From positions 1 through 64,000 of the forward strand of contig JAFEFC010000006.1 of assembly GCA_018240785.1 (NCBI GenBank): DNA of 64,000 nt, in the 5' to 3' direction. The position numbers were made by a program, and so were the translations under genes. Positions within the stretch are counted from its first letter, which is position 1. The number at the start of each line of letters is the position of its first letter. Under the pieces are notes generated by a model. That model ran no database searches. It saw only the letters and a list, made by a program, of their open reading frames with translations, and was not told where the DNA came from. This DNA is from Pseudomonadota bacterium. Lineage in GTDB: Bacteria > Pseudomonadota > Gammaproteobacteria > Burkholderiales > Rhodocyclaceae. Below are positions 7,941 through 18,460 of the stretch, in pieces.

Positions 7941-10342
7941 GCCTTCTCCACCGCGCACAGGCAGGACACACGCTGTCGGCCGAGGACATCCACCTGCTGG
8001 CCGAGCACGCGCCGCACGCCGAGCTGCTGCAGGCCGCCGAGGCCCTGACCCTGGCCGGGCACGGGGCGAACGTGGGCTATTCGCCCAAGGTCTTCATCCC
8101 GCTCACCCGGCTGTGCCGCAACACCTGCGGCTACTGCACCTTCGCCACCACGCCGAAGTCGGTGCCGAGCGCCTACCTGAGCGCCGACGAAGTGCTGGCC
8201 ATCGCCCGCGCCGGCGCGGCGGCAGGCTGCCACGAGGCCTTGTTCACCCTCGGCGAGCGCCCGGAGTCGCGCTACCAGGCGGCACGCGACGCCCTCGCCA
8301 CGCTCGGCCACGGCTCGACCATCAAGTACCTGGCGGAGATGGCCGCGCTGGTGCATCGCGAGACCGGGCTGCTGCCGCATGTGAATCCCGGCACCATGAG
8401 CGCCGAAGAGATCGCCCTGCTGCGCCCGCTGTCGGCCTCGATGGGCATCATGCTGGAGTCGTCCTCCACCCGCCTGTGCGAACGCGGCGGCCCGCACTGG
8501 AAGTGCGTGGACAAGCATCCCGACGTCCGCCTCGAGACCCTGCGCCTGGCCGGCGAGCAGGCAGTGCCGATGACCACCGGCATCCTGATCGGCATCGGCG
8601 AGACGCGCCGCGAACGCGTCGATTCCCTGCTCGCCCTGCGCGACCTGCACGCGGCGCATGGCCACCTGCAGGAGATCATCGTGCAGAACTTCCGCGCCAA
8701 GCCCGGCACGGTGATGGCGCTGGCGGACGAGCCCGGCCTGGACGACCACACCTGGACGATCGCGATGGCGCGCCTGATCTTCGGCGCCCGCATGTCGATC
8801 CAGGCGCCGCCCAACCTGCGGCCGGGCGAGCTCGGCCCGCTGCTGCGCGCCGGCGTCAACGACTGGGGCGGCATCTCGCCGGTGACGCTCGACCATGTGA
8901 ACCCGGAAGCGGCCTGGCCGCAGATCGACGCGCTCGCCGCCGAGACGGCCGCGCACGGCCGCCATCTGCGCCCGCGGCTGCCGCTGATCCCGTCCTTCGT
9001 GGGCGAGGCTGCGCGGTGGACGGAGCCTGGAATGGGCACCGCCCTGCTGCGCCGTGCGGACGCCAGCGGCTTCGCCCGTGCCGACGACTGGCTCGCTGGC
9101 ACCGGCCAGGCCCCCTCGCCCGCGGCGCTGCGCGCCTTCGCGCCGCAAGCGGACGGCGCCGCGCCGTCGCCGGCCGTCCGCGCGCTGCTCGACAAGGCCC
9201 TGGCGGGCCGCGAGCTGGCCGAGGACGAGATCGTGCGCCTGTTCGACGCCCAGGGCGCCGACCTGCACGCGGTGATGCAGGCCGCCGACCGGCTGCGGCG
9301 CGACACCGTGGGCGATGCGGTCACCCACGTGCGCAACTGCAACATCAACTACACCAACATCTGCCAGCACCGCTGCGGCTTCTGCGCCTTCGCCAAGAGC
9401 CATGCCGCGTCCACGCTGCGCGGCCCGGCCTACCGCCTCGAAGCCGAGCAGGTTGCCGCCCGCGCGCTCGAGGCCTGGGCGCGCGGCGCCACCGAGGTGT
9501 GCATGCAGGGCGGCATCCACCCGCACTACACCGGCGACACCTACCTCGAGCTGCTGGCGGCGGTGAAGCGCGCGACGCCCGACATGCACATCCACGCCTT
9601 CTCGCCGCTGGAGATCCGCCACGGCGCCGCCACCCTGGGCCTGTCGCTGCGCGACTACCTGCGCCGCCTGCGCGACGCCGGCCTGCGCACGCTGCCGGGC
9701 ACGGCGGCGGAGATCCTCGACGACGAGGTGCGCGCGATCATCTGCCCGGACAAGCTCGACACCGCGCAATGGCTCGAGGTGATGGAGGCCGCGCACGAGG
9801 TCGGCATCCGCAGCACCGCGACCATCATGTTCGGCCATGTGGATGCGCCGCGGCACTGGGCGCGCCACCTGCTGGCCATCCGCCGCCTGCAGGCGAAAAC
9901 CGGCGGCTTCACCGAGTTCGTGCCGCTGCCCTTCGTGCATATGGAATCGCCGCTGTGGCACAAGGGCCGCGCGCGCTCCGGCCCGACGCTGCGCGAATCG
10001 GTGCTGATGCACGCGGTCGCCCGCCTGGTGCTGCATCCGCTGATCGCGAACATCCAGACCTCGTGGGTCAAGATGGGCGCCGAAGGCGCAGCGCTCTGCC
10101 TGCAGGCCGGGGCCAACGACCTCGGCGGCACGCTGATGTACGAATCGATCACCCGCGCGGCGGGCGGCGCCAACGGCCAGTTGATGGAGACCGCCGACCT
10201 GCGCGCGATCGCGGCGCGCTGCGCACGTCCGCTGCGCCAGCGCACCACGCTCTACGAGGCGGTGCCGCCTGCAGCCGATGGGGCCGCCGTCGAACCACCC
10301 CATCGCGCGCAGCAGGTGCACAGGCTGCACGCGACCGCCTGA
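7922..10342 (+). CDS. cofGH: FO synthase, fused CofG-CofH radical SAM protein
   Basis: Makes the deazaflavin FO from tyrosine and the flavin precursor 5-amino-6-ribitylamino-uracil. It is an 806-residue fusion of two radical SAM domains. The CofG half has CRNTCGYC (Cys65, Cys69, Cys72); the CofH half has CQHRCGFC (Cys481, Cys485, Cys488). Both bind a 4Fe-4S cluster. The CofG-first order is that of actinobacterial FbiC; archaea use separate proteins. Start ATG 7922 has GGAG nine bases upstream inside the cofC end; an in-frame GTG at 7871 is less likely. Fusion and gene order suggest acquisition from an FbiC-type source. With npdG, cofC, cofD and cofE, this completes a recognisable F420 pathway in one place. 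Confidence 0.95.
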   Translation: MHDLTLSLLHRAQAGHTLSAEDIHLLAEHAPHAELLQAAEALTLAGHGANVGYSPKVFIPLTRLCRNTCGYCTFATTPKSVPSAYLSADEVLAIARAGAAAGCHEALFTLGERPESRYQAARDALATLGHGSTIKYLAEMAALVHRETGLLPHVNPGTMSAEEIALLRPLSASMGIMLESSSTRLCERGGPHWKCVDKHPDVRLETLRLAGEQAVPMTTGILIGIGETRRERVDSLLALRDLHAAHGHLQEIIVQNFRAKPGTVMALADEPGLDDHTWTIAMARLIFGARMSIQAPPNLRPGELGPLLRAGVNDWGGISPVTLDHVNPEAAWPQIDALAAETAAHGRHLRPRLPLIPSFVGEAARWTEPGMGTALLRRADASGFARADDWLAGTGQAPSPAALRAFAPQADGAAPSPAVRALLDKALAGRELAEDEIVRLFDAQGADLHAVMQAADRLRRDTVGDAVTHVRNCNINYTNICQHRCGFCAFAKSHAASTLRGPAYRLEAEQVAARALEAWARGATEVCMQGGIHPHYTGDTYLELLAAVKRATPDMHIHAFSPLEIRHGAATLGLSLRDYLRRLRDAGLRTLPGTAAEILDDEVRAIICPDKLDTAQWLEVMEAAHEVGIRSTATIMFGHVDAPRHWARHLLAIRRLQAKTGGFTEFVPLPFVHMESPLWHKGRARSGPTLRESVLMHAVARLVLHPLIANIQTSWVKMGAEGAALCLQAGANDLGGTLMYESITRAAGGANGQLMETADLRAIAARCARPLRQRTTLYEAVPPAADGAAVEPPHRAQQVHRLHATA

Positions 10343-10369
10343 ACCCCCACGCTCCACGCAGTACCGAAC

Positions 10370-10389
10370 CGCGCCGCCCCGGCGGCGCG
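10370..10389. terminator. GC hairpin after cofGH
   Basis: CGCGCCGCC and GGCGGCGCG form a perfect 9-bp stem with a two-base gap, placed between cofGH and cysD. There is no T tract, so intrinsic termination is uncertain; it may separate two transcripts or slow polymerase. Confidence 0.3.
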
Positions 10390-10434
10390 GCCGGCCCCCC
10401 ACGTCCCTAGATCCCGCAACCAGCAGGAGAATCC

Positions 10435-11334
10435 ATGACACTCACCCACCTGCAACGGCTCGAAGCCGAGAGCATCCACATCCTGCGCGAAGTCGTCGCC
10501 GAGGCCGACAATCCGGTCATGCTGTATTCCATCGGCAAGGACAGCGCGGTGATGCTGCACCTGGCGATGAAGGCCTTCTACCCGGCGGTGCCGCCGTTCC
10601 CGCTGCTGCACGTCGACACGCGCTGGAAGTTCCAGGAGATGTACCGCTTCCGCGACCGCATGGCGCAGGAGACCGGCATGGACCTGCTGGTGCACATCAA
10701 CCCCGAAGGCGTCGAGAAGAACATCAACCCCTTCACCCACGGCTCGGCGATCCACACCGACATCATGAAGACCGAGGGCCTCAAGCAGGCGCTCGACAAG
10801 TACGGCTTCGACGCGGCCTTTGGCGGCGCACGGCGCGACGAGGAGAAGTCGCGCGCCAAGGAGCGCGTGTTCTCCTTCCGCTCCACGCAGCACCGCTGGG
10901 ACCCGAAGAACCAGCGTCCCGAGCTGTGGAAGCTCTACAACGCACGCAAGCACAAGGGCGAGTCGATCCGCGTGTTCCCGCTGTCGAACTGGACCGAACT
11001 CGACATCTGGCAGTACATCCATCTGGAGAACATCCCGATCGTGCCGCTGTATTACGCGGCCGAGCGGCCGGTGGTCGAGCGCGACGGCACGCTGATCATG
11101 GTCGATGACCACCGCATGCCGCTCAAGCCCGGCGAGGTGCCGATGATGAAGAAGGTGCGCTTCCGCACCCTGGGCTGCTACCCGCTCACCGGCGCGGTCG
11201 AGTCCGAGGCCGACACGCTGCCGGCGATCATCCAGGAGATGCTCCTCACCCGGACCTCCGAACGCCAGGGCCGGGTGATCGACCACGATTCCGCCGCTTC
11301 CATGGAAAAGAAGAAACAAGAGGGGTATTTCTGA
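10435..11334 (+). CDS. cysD: Sulfate adenylyltransferase subunit 2
   Basis: With CysN it makes adenosine phosphosulfate (APS) from sulfate and ATP. The 299-residue protein has the PP-loop-type [13 protein letters not shown] near residue 30 and the conserved [15 protein letters not shown] region near 135, and ends in the usual Lys-rich tail before GYF. AGGAG lies upstream of the ATG. The stop and the CysN start share TGATG, so the subunits are coupled. Its place between F420 genes and a sulfotransferase operon is unusual: here the PAPS produced may serve sulfation as well as cysteine synthesis. No APS/PAPS reductase is present nearby. Confidence 0.96.
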   Translation: MTLTHLQRLEAESIHILREVVAEADNPVMLYSIGKDSAVMLHLAMKAFYPAVPPFPLLHVDTRWKFQEMYRFRDRMAQETGMDLLVHINPEGVEKNINPFTHGSAIHTDIMKTEGLKQALDKYGFDAAFGGARRDEEKSRAKERVFSFRSTQHRWDPKNQRPELWKLYNARKHKGESIRVFPLSNWTELDIWQYIHLENIPIVPLYYAAERPVVERDGTLIMVDDHRMPLKPGEVPMMKKVRFRTLGCYPLTGAVESEADTLPAIIQEMLLTRTSERQGRVIDHDSAASMEKKKQEGYF

Positions 11335-13241
11335 TGGCACACGTTTCGGACCTCATCGCCACCGACATCGAGCAGTATCTGAAGGCGCACGAACACAAGA
11401 GCCTGCTGCGCTTCATCACCTGCGGCAGCGTGGATGACGGCAAGAGCACGCTGATCGGCCGCCTGCTGTACGAATCGAAGATGCTGTTCGAGGATCAGCT
11501 CGCCGCGGTCGAGGCCGACTCGAAGAAGTTCGGCACCCAGGGCGACGCCATCGACTTCGCGCTGCTGGTCGATGGCCTGGCCGCCGAGCGCGAGCAGGGC
11601 ATCACGATCGACGTGGCCTACCGCTTCTTCTCCACCGACAAGCGCAAGTTCATCGTCGCCGACACGCCGGGTCACGAGCAGTACACCCGCAACATGGTCA
11701 CCGGCGCCTCGACCGCCGACGTCGCCATCCTGATGGTCGATGCGCGCCGGGGCATCCTGACCCAGACGCGGCGCCACCGCTACCTGGCGTCGCTGCTGGG
11801 CATCCGCCACATCGTGGTGGCGATCAACAAGATGGACCTGGTCGACTACTCCGAGAAGGTCTTCCGCGACATCCGCGAGGACTATTCGGCCTTCGCCGCG
11901 CAGATCGGGCTCGAGGACGTGACTTTCATCCCGCTGTCGGCCTTCCGCGGCGACAACATCATCGAGCCCAGCAACGCGATGCCCTGGTACCACGGCAGCA
12001 CGCTGATGGCCTACCTGGAGACGGTCGAGATCGACGACGCGCGCATGCAGCGCGCGCCTTTCCGCCTGCCGGTGCAGTGGGTGAACCGCCCCAACCTGGA
12101 TTTCCGCGGCTTTGCCGGCCAGGTGGCGAGCGGCGTGATCCGCCCCGGCGACCGCATCCGCGTGCAGCCTTCGGGGCGCGAGAGCACGGTGGCACGCATC
12201 GTCACCCACGGCGGCGACCTGGCGCAGGCCGTCTCCGGCCAGTCGGTGACGCTGACGCTGGCCGACGAGATCGACATCTCGCGCGGCGACGTCATCTCGA
12301 CGGTGGAGGCGCCCGCCGAGATCGCCGACCAGTTCGAATGCACCATCGTCTGGATGCACGACGAGCCGATGCTCGCCGGCCGGCCCTACCTGCTCAAGAT
12401 CGGCGCCAAGAGGGTGACGGCCACGATCACCGACATCAAGTACCAGGTGAACGTGAACACGCTCGAGCACGTCGCGGCCAAGAAGCTCGAGCTCAACGCG
12501 ATCGGCGTGTGCAACCTGAGCCTCGACCGTCCGATCGCCTTCGATCCCTATCGCGACAACCGTGACACCGGCGGCTTCATCCTGGTCGACCGGCTCTCCA
12601 ACAACACCGTCGGTGCCGGCCTGCTGCACTTCGCGCTGCGCCGCGCGCACAACATCCATCTGCAGCACGTGGATGTCGACAAGGCGGCGCGCTCGGTGCA
12701 GAAGCAGCAGAAGAGCTGCGTGCTGTGGTTCACCGGCCTGTCGGGCGCGGGCAAGTCGTCGATCGCCAACCTGGTCGAGAAGAAGCTCCATGCGCTCGGT
12801 CATCACACCTATCTGCTCGACGGCGACAACGTGCGCCACGGGCTGAACAAGGACCTGGGCTTCACCGATGCCGACCGGGTGGAGAACATCCGCCGCGTCG
12901 CCGAAGTGGCCAGGCTGATGGTGGACGCCGGCCTCATCGTGCTCACCGCCTTCATCTCGCCCTTCCGCGCCGAGCGCCAGATGGCCCGTGCGCTGGTCGA
13001 GGACGGCGAGTTCGTCGAGATCCACGTCGATACGCCGCTCGAGGTCGCGGAGCAGCGCGACGTCAAGGGCTTGTACAAGAAGGCGCGGCGCGGCGAGCTG
13101 AAGAACTTCACCGGCATCGACTCGCCCTACGAGGTGCCCGAGGCGCCGGAAATCCGGCTCGCGACGGCCCAGCTATCGCTAGAGGCGGCGGCCGATGCCG
13201 TGATCGACGCCCTGCGTCAGCGCGCCATCATCGCCGACTGA
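11334..13241 (+). CDS. cysNC: Bifunctional sulfate adenylyltransferase subunit 1 / APS kinase
   Basis: The N-terminal part (about 1-440) is the CysN GTPase that drives APS formation: [19 protein letters not shown] (P-loop), [12 protein letters not shown] and NKMD are visible. The C-terminal part (about 455-635) is APS kinase: [12 protein letters not shown] and the region with [13 protein letters not shown] mark it. The fusion delivers PAPS directly. At 635 residues it is the normal size for the fused form. It follows cysD with a one-base overlap and precedes cysQ by 58 bases. A fused CysNC, rather than CysN alone, fits a need for PAPS by the sulfotransferase encoded at 14931. Confidence 0.96.
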   Translation: MAHVSDLIATDIEQYLKAHEHKSLLRFITCGSVDDGKSTLIGRLLYESKMLFEDQLAAVEADSKKFGTQGDAIDFALLVDGLAAEREQGITIDVAYRFFSTDKRKFIVADTPGHEQYTRNMVTGASTADVAILMVDARRGILTQTRRHRYLASLLGIRHIVVAINKMDLVDYSEKVFRDIREDYSAFAAQIGLEDVTFIPLSAFRGDNIIEPSNAMPWYHGSTLMAYLETVEIDDARMQRAPFRLPVQWVNRPNLDFRGFAGQVASGVIRPGDRIRVQPSGRESTVARIVTHGGDLAQAVSGQSVTLTLADEIDISRGDVISTVEAPAEIADQFECTIVWMHDEPMLAGRPYLLKIGAKRVTATITDIKYQVNVNTLEHVAAKKLELNAIGVCNLSLDRPIAFDPYRDNRDTGGFILVDRLSNNTVGAGLLHFALRRAHNIHLQHVDVDKAARSVQKQQKSCVLWFTGLSGAGKSSIANLVEKKLHALGHHTYLLDGDNVRHGLNKDLGFTDADRVENIRRVAEVARLMVDAGLIVLTAFISPFRAERQMARALVEDGEFVEIHVDTPLEVAEQRDVKGLYKKARRGELKNFTGIDSPYEVPEAPEIRLATAQLSLEAAADAVIDALRQRAIIAD

Positions 13242-13246
13242 AGCCC

Positions 13247-13269
13247 GCCGGCCCCGCACCGGGGCCGGC
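13247..13269. terminator. GC hairpin between cysNC and cysQ
   Basis: GCCGGCCCC and GGGGCCGGC form a perfect 9-bp stem with a five-base loop. No T tract follows. It could lower read-through into cysQ or protect the cysDNC transcript. Confidence 0.3.
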
Positions 13270-13299
13270 TCCGCATACCCATTACCGAACGGAAACCTC

Positions 13300-14082
<783 letters not shown>

Positions 14083-14088
14083 CCCGCG

Positions 14089-14115
14089 AAAAACCGAGCT
14101 TTATTCAGTTTATGC
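14089..14115. promoter_or_regulatory. Shared motif copy 2, upstream of tetR operon
   Basis: AAAAACCGAGCTTTATTCAG followed by TTTATGC matches the element at 7045-7070. It lies about 140 bases before the chosen tetR start, in an AT-rich patch between cysQ and tetR, and could be an operator or promoter element for the sulfotransferase/F420-oxidoreductase operon. Confidence 0.5.
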
Positions 14116-14257
14116 AAAAAGGAAGGCGCGGGGATCCGCAGGCAATTGTTTCATAATGCTTTTGTCGCGATACCCCAGCCTTCTTCCGGCGCTGAATGCG
14201 AGTAGCCACCGGCGGGGCGCTTTGCTCCAATCATCCACGTCACCGGTACGAAAAAGC

Positions 14258-14920
14258 ATGGCCTCGAACCATTCCCCTCTTCGCCGCAGCCCCACCCAGT
14301 CGCGCGCAGCCGCCACGCTGAAGGCGATCCGCGAGGCCGCGCTCCGCATCCTGAAGCAGGAAGGCCACGCGCGCCTGACCACCAACCGGATCGCCGAAGT
14401 CGCGGGCATCAGCATCGGCAGCCTGTACCAGTACTACTCGGACAAGCACGCGATCGCGGCCGACATCTGCAACGAGCTGCTGACCTCCGAACTCGACGAG
14501 ATCAAGCGCCTCGACCGCGAGACGATCGCGCTTGCCAAGGATTCGCTGGATGCCACGCTGGCCTTCTTCGTCGAGGAGCAGGTCGCGCGCCATCGCCGGC
14601 TGTACCAGCAACTGCAGGACTTCTACCTCGAGATCCACTGGAAGTACGACTTCGAGTCCTACTCGCTGAAGCGCTATCCCGACAAGCCGACGACCACCGC
14701 CTGGCTGCCATCGGCGCTCAAGCGCCACCACGCGCTGCTGCGCGTCACCGATTACGCGCTGGCCGCGCAGATGGTGGTGAACGCCCTCGAAGGCACGATC
14801 CACGCCACGCTGGACCACAACCCGGAGCTCATCATGACGCGGGAATTCATCGACGAGCTGCACGCCATGCTGGTCCGATACCTCACCAAGGTGCCCGGCG
14901 AAGGCACCGCGAACGATTAA
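14258..14920 (+). CDS. TetR/AcrR family transcriptional regulator
   Basis: A 220-residue regulator. The N-terminal helix-turn-helix is clear at about residues 40-60 (TTNRIAEVAGISIGSLYQYY), followed by SDKHAIAADICNELL; the C-terminal ligand-binding part is helical and unspecific. I chose ATG 14258 because it gives a normal N-terminal arm; an in-frame ATG at 14156 would add 34 residues not typical of the family. It is the first gene of an operon whose next gene starts 10 bases after its stop, so it likely controls that operon in response to a pathway compound. Whether it also binds the shared motif at 14089 and 7045 is inference. Confidence 0.85.
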   Translation: MASNHSPLRRSPTQSRAAATLKAIREAALRILKQEGHARLTTNRIAEVAGISIGSLYQYYSDKHAIAADICNELLTSELDEIKRLDRETIALAKDSLDATLAFFVEEQVARHRRLYQQLQDFYLEIHWKYDFESYSLKRYPDKPTTTAWLPSALKRHHALLRVTDYALAAQMVVNALEGTIHATLDHNPELIMTREFIDELHAMLVRYLTKVPGEGTAND

Positions 14921-14930
14921 GGAGACACCC

Positions 14931-16109
14931 TTGTTCTATTACTTCGACTTCACCGTCTGGTTCAAGCTGCTGCGCCTGGTCGGCCAGGAGCAGAACCCGC
15001 GCCAGCGGCGCGGCCTCTACAAGCTGCTGTTGCTGCACATCCCGCTGCGCGCGGCGGTCACCGCCGTGTGCTTCTTCCTGGACGGCATCCTGTTTCCGGG
15101 GCTCTGGTTCACCCGCGTCAGGACGCCGGTCTTCATCATCGGCCATGCCCGCAGCGGGACCACGCTCGCCCACCGGCTGATGGACGCCGACGCGCGTTTC
15201 TCGACCTTCAAGTACTACGAGCTGCTGCTGCCCTCGCTGCTGCAGAAGAAGCTGGTGCGCCTGGCCGCCTGGATCGACGCCCACCTGCTCGGGCGCGCGC
15301 TCGAACGCAGGCTGCAGGCCTGGGAGAAGCGCAAGTTCGGCCCCATGCAGCACATCCACAAGATGGGCCTGACGATCCCGGAGGAAGACGACCTGCTGTA
15401 CTTCAACTCCTGCGCCTCGGGCTTCTGGCTGACCAAGCTGCCGTACATGAGCGAGCTCGACTTCTTTCACATCGACCAGCGCCCGGCCGCCAGCCGCCGC
15501 CGCATGATGAAGTTCTACAAGGAATGCGTGCGCCGCCAGCTCTACCTGAATGGCAGCGACCGCATCCACCTGAGCAAGAATCCGACCTACTGCGGCCGTG
15601 TCGAGTCGCTGCTCGAGGCGTTTCCCGATGCCCGCTTCGTGGTCCTGTACCGCAACCCCCACGAGACCATTCCGAGCCTGCTCAAGCTCCTCAACGTGGG
15701 CTGGAAGCTGCAGGGCAACCTGTCGCAGGAGCGCATCCGCACGTCCAACGAGGTCATGACCGGGCTCTCCTACGAGTCCTACCTCCATCCGCTCGAGGTT
15801 CTCGCGCGCCACCCCGGGACCCCGCGCGCGGTCATCGACTACCGGCGCCTGACGACCGACCCGAAGGGCACCATCGAGGACGTGTATCGCGACCTTGGCA
15901 TGGAGATCAGCCCGGCCTATGCCGCCTTCCTCGATGCGGAGGCTGCGCGCAGCCGCAAGCACGAGACCGAACACCGCTACAGCCTGGCCGAGTTCGGCCT
16001 GGACGACCGCGAAATCCGCGAGCGGCTCGCCCCCCTCTTCGAACAATTCCAGTGGGACGACGACGTCCCCGCCGCCCCGCACAAGAACAAGGAGCCCGCC
16101 CATGCATGA
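14931..16109 (+). CDS. PAPS-dependent sulfotransferase family protein
   Basis: A 392-residue Sulfotransfer_3-type protein that would move a sulfo group from PAPS to a hydroxyl of a small molecule. The 5'-phosphosulfate loop is FIIGHARSGTT (Gly71 on), and the 3'-phosphate site looks like LSKNPTY followed by VVLYRNPHETIPS near residue 240. The first 60 residues include hydrophobic helices (about 30-60) that may associate with the membrane. It starts at TTG with AAGGAG seven bases upstream. It overlaps the DUF1214 gene and lies downstream of cysDNC-cysQ, which can supply PAPS and remove PAP. The substrate is unknown; a steroid or terpenoid alcohol would fit the neighbouring catabolic genes, but this is a guess. 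Confidence 0.85.
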   Translation: MFYYFDFTVWFKLLRLVGQEQNPRQRRGLYKLLLLHIPLRAAVTAVCFFLDGILFPGLWFTRVRTPVFIIGHARSGTTLAHRLMDADARFSTFKYYELLLPSLLQKKLVRLAAWIDAHLLGRALERRLQAWEKRKFGPMQHIHKMGLTIPEEDDLLYFNSCASGFWLTKLPYMSELDFFHIDQRPAASRRRMMKFYKECVRRQLYLNGSDRIHLSKNPTYCGRVESLLEAFPDARFVVLYRNPHETIPSLLKLLNVGWKLQGNLSQERIRTSNEVMTGLSYESYLHPLEVLARHPGTPRAVIDYRRLTTDPKGTIEDVYRDLGMEISPAYAAFLDAEAARSRKHETEHRYSLAEFGLDDREIRERLAPLFEQFQWDDDVPAAPHKNKEPAHA

Positions 16110-17553
16110 GCCCAACCCCCTGCACGACAAGGTATTCGAGACGGTCCAGGCCCATCTGCGGCCTTCCGACCCTGCCACCGGCGACGCCGCAGTCCAGCTG
16201 CGCCAGGCCTGGGACGGCATGATCGCGCAGCTGGAAGAGGCACGCGACGCGATCGACGACCCGGCGCTGTGGCCGCCGCCGGCCACACCGCGCAACCTCG
16301 CCGAAGGCTACCGCTACGTGCTCGGCTTCCTGTACGGCTCGATCTCGCGCTGCCTCGGCCCGACGCCGGAGTTCCCCTACTTCGTGCGCGCCATCCAGCC
16401 GCTCAACCGCTCGACCATCGACAACTGCGACGCGCTTTACCTGATGGCGCCGATCGACGGCAACTACAGCTACACCATCCGCGGCCGCGCCGCCGACACC
16501 AGCGCCTGGCGCGGCGCCAAGGCGCCGGCCGGGGTGCGCAAGGCGCCGCACTACGTGATCTTCGAGACGCCCAGCGGCTACTCGGGCGAGAGCGGCAGCC
16601 TCAAGGAAATGAGGCCCGGCTCGCGCATCAACTGCGCCGAACTGGACTGCACCGAGCTCAAGGTGGAAGCCGACGGCAGCTTCGAGATCCTTCTCGCCCC
16701 CGAAAAGCCGCCCGGCTACGAGGGCAACTTCATGCTCACCCGCGCCAGCCGCACCCGCAAGCAGAAGGACGGCAGCAGCGTGACGCGCGAGTACGTGAGC
16801 CAGCTCGTGATGCTGCGCGAGCTGTTCTCCGACTGGCAGCACGAGGACCTGCTCGAGCTCTTCATCTACCGCAACGATCTGCTCGGCAAGCCGATGCCGG
16901 CCTACACGCCCGAAGTCGCCGCGAAACAGATCGTCGACATCGGCCGCTTCACCCGCAACCAGGTGCACTTCTGGAACGAGTTCTACGCCGTGGTGTGCGA
17001 GTGCTACGGCGACATGAACGGCGACGGCCAGTGCTTCATGCCGCGCAATGATTTCAACAAGCCCAATGCCGCCTCGCTCGCCACCGCCGGCGGCATGGCC
17101 ACCAACGTGTATTGCGGCGGCATCTTCGAGCTGGCGCCCGACGAAGCGCTGGTGGTCGAGATGCACCAGCCGGTGGAGCCGGTGTACATCGGCTTCAGCC
17201 TGGGCAATATGTGGGGCGAATCGCTCGATTTCGCCAACTACCAGAGCAGCCTCGGCGGCCTGCAGGCGCACCGCGATGCGGACAACGTGTTCCGCCTGGT
17301 GGTCTCGCACCGCGACCCGGGCATCGCCAACTGGCTCGACACCACCGGCCAGCCCGAGGGCTACATGGCGATACGCTGGGCCTACCCGGTCAAGCCGATG
17401 GACAACCTGCCCTGGGCCACGGCGAAGAAGGTGCCGCTCGCCGAGGTGCGCCAGCACCTGCCGGCCGACACGCGCCTGATCTCGCCCGAGGAACGTCGGC
17501 AGCAGATCGCGATCCGCCAGGAACACGTGCAGCGCCGCTACCGCCAGCACTGA
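16102..17553 (+). CDS. DUF1214 domain-containing protein
   Basis: A 483-residue protein without signal peptide. The C-terminal third carries features of DUF1214 (VEPVYIGFSLGNMWGESLDF, PEGYMAIRWAYPV), a domain of unknown biochemical role often found in secondary-metabolite or lipid-related operons. The N-terminal 300 residues have no motif I recognise. Start ATG 16102 has AAGGAG seven bases upstream and overlaps the sulfotransferase stop. A 13-base gap separates it from the SDR downstream. Its conserved place between a sulfotransferase, an SDR and an F420-dependent enzyme suggests action on the same substrate. No function is assigned. Confidence 0.75.
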   Translation: MHEPNPLHDKVFETVQAHLRPSDPATGDAAVQLRQAWDGMIAQLEEARDAIDDPALWPPPATPRNLAEGYRYVLGFLYGSISRCLGPTPEFPYFVRAIQPLNRSTIDNCDALYLMAPIDGNYSYTIRGRAADTSAWRGAKAPAGVRKAPHYVIFETPSGYSGESGSLKEMRPGSRINCAELDCTELKVEADGSFEILLAPEKPPGYEGNFMLTRASRTRKQKDGSSVTREYVSQLVMLRELFSDWQHEDLLELFIYRNDLLGKPMPAYTPEVAAKQIVDIGRFTRNQVHFWNEFYAVVCECYGDMNGDGQCFMPRNDFNKPNAASLATAGGMATNVYCGGIFELAPDEALVVEMHQPVEPVYIGFSLGNMWGESLDFANYQSSLGGLQAHRDADNVFRLVVSHRDPGIANWLDTTGQPEGYMAIRWAYPVKPMDNLPWATAKKVPLAEVRQHLPADTRLISPEERRQQIAIRQEHVQRRYRQH

Positions 17554-17566
17554 GGAGGAGCCCCGC

Positions 17567-18418
17567 ATGCCCCACACCCTGAAGGACAAGGTCGCGATCG
17601 TCACCGGCGCCAGCCGCGGCATCGGCGCGGCGATCGCCGAACGCTTCGCCGCCGAAGGCGCCAAGGTGGTGCTCGTGGCGCGCACCGGCGAGCCCGGCGG
17701 CAAGCTGCCCGGCTCGCTCGACGAGACCGCGGCGCGCATCCGCGCGGCCGGCGCCGACTGCCTGTGCGTGCAGGCCGACCTGGCCAGCGCCGCCGACCGC
17801 GAGCGCATCGTCGGCGCCACGCTCGACCACTACGGCACCGTGGACATCCTGGTGAACAACGCCGCCTGGGCGCGTTTCGGCGCGGGTTACGCACAGTCTC
17901 CGGAGCGGGTGCAACTGGCCTACGCGGTCAACCTGTTCGCGCCCCACCACCTCGCGCAGCTCGCCATCCCGGCGATGAAGGCGCGCGGCGGCGGCTGGAT
18001 CCTCAACCTGTCGAGCGCGACCAGCACCCGCCCCGGCCCGGCGCCCTACGACCCGAAGGACCGTGCCTACCGCTTCCACACCACGCACTCGCCCACGCTC
18101 TACGGCTCGACCAAGGCGGCGCTCGAGCGCCTGAGCACCGGCATGGCGATGGAGCTCGCCGCCGACAACATCGCGGTGAACACCCTGGCCCCGGTGGAGG
18201 CCGTCGCCAGCGAAGGCGCACTGGTCAGCGGCTCGATCGACGACCTCGCCCACATGGAGCCGGTGGAAGCCATGGCCGAGGCGGCGCTGGCGCTGTGCTC
18301 GCGCCCGCAGGCCGCGCTGTCGGGCCGGGTGGCGCTGAGCCTGCCGCTGCTGCGCGAGCTCGGGCTGCCGGTGATGCACCTCGACGGCCGCGCGCCCCTG
18401 CCCGACTTCCACCCCTGA
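17567..18418 (+). CDS. Short-chain dehydrogenase/reductase
   Basis: A 283-residue classical SDR that would oxidise or reduce an alcohol/ketone with NAD(P). The cofactor loop VTGASRGIG is at residues 12-20, NNAAW follows, and the active-site Tyr and Lys are in YGSTK (about 180-184) with the preceding Ser in NLSSAT. An insertion after the active-site Ser (about 150-175, RPGPAPYDPKDRAYRF) is longer than in most SDRs and probably shapes the substrate pocket. GGAG lies just upstream. It is the fourth gene of the tetR-sulfotransferase operon. Confidence 0.9.
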   Translation: MPHTLKDKVAIVTGASRGIGAAIAERFAAEGAKVVLVARTGEPGGKLPGSLDETAARIRAAGADCLCVQADLASAADRERIVGATLDHYGTVDILVNNAAWARFGAGYAQSPERVQLAYAVNLFAPHHLAQLAIPAMKARGGGWILNLSSATSTRPGPAPYDPKDRAYRFHTTHSPTLYGSTKAALERLSTGMAMELAADNIAVNTLAPVEAVASEGALVSGSIDDLAHMEPVEAMAEAALALCSRPQAALSGRVALSLPLLRELGLPVMHLDGRAPLPDFHP

Positions 18419-18460
18419 GCCCTAACCTTCCCCCTCATTGCACTGGACACTGGAGCCCCC

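Noticed and set aside
7691-10441. Very long minus-strand open frame (about 916 codons) opposite cofC-cofGH
   Set aside because: It is antisense to two conserved genes in GC-rich DNA; its translation is Arg/His/Gly-rich with no motif, a typical shadow frame.
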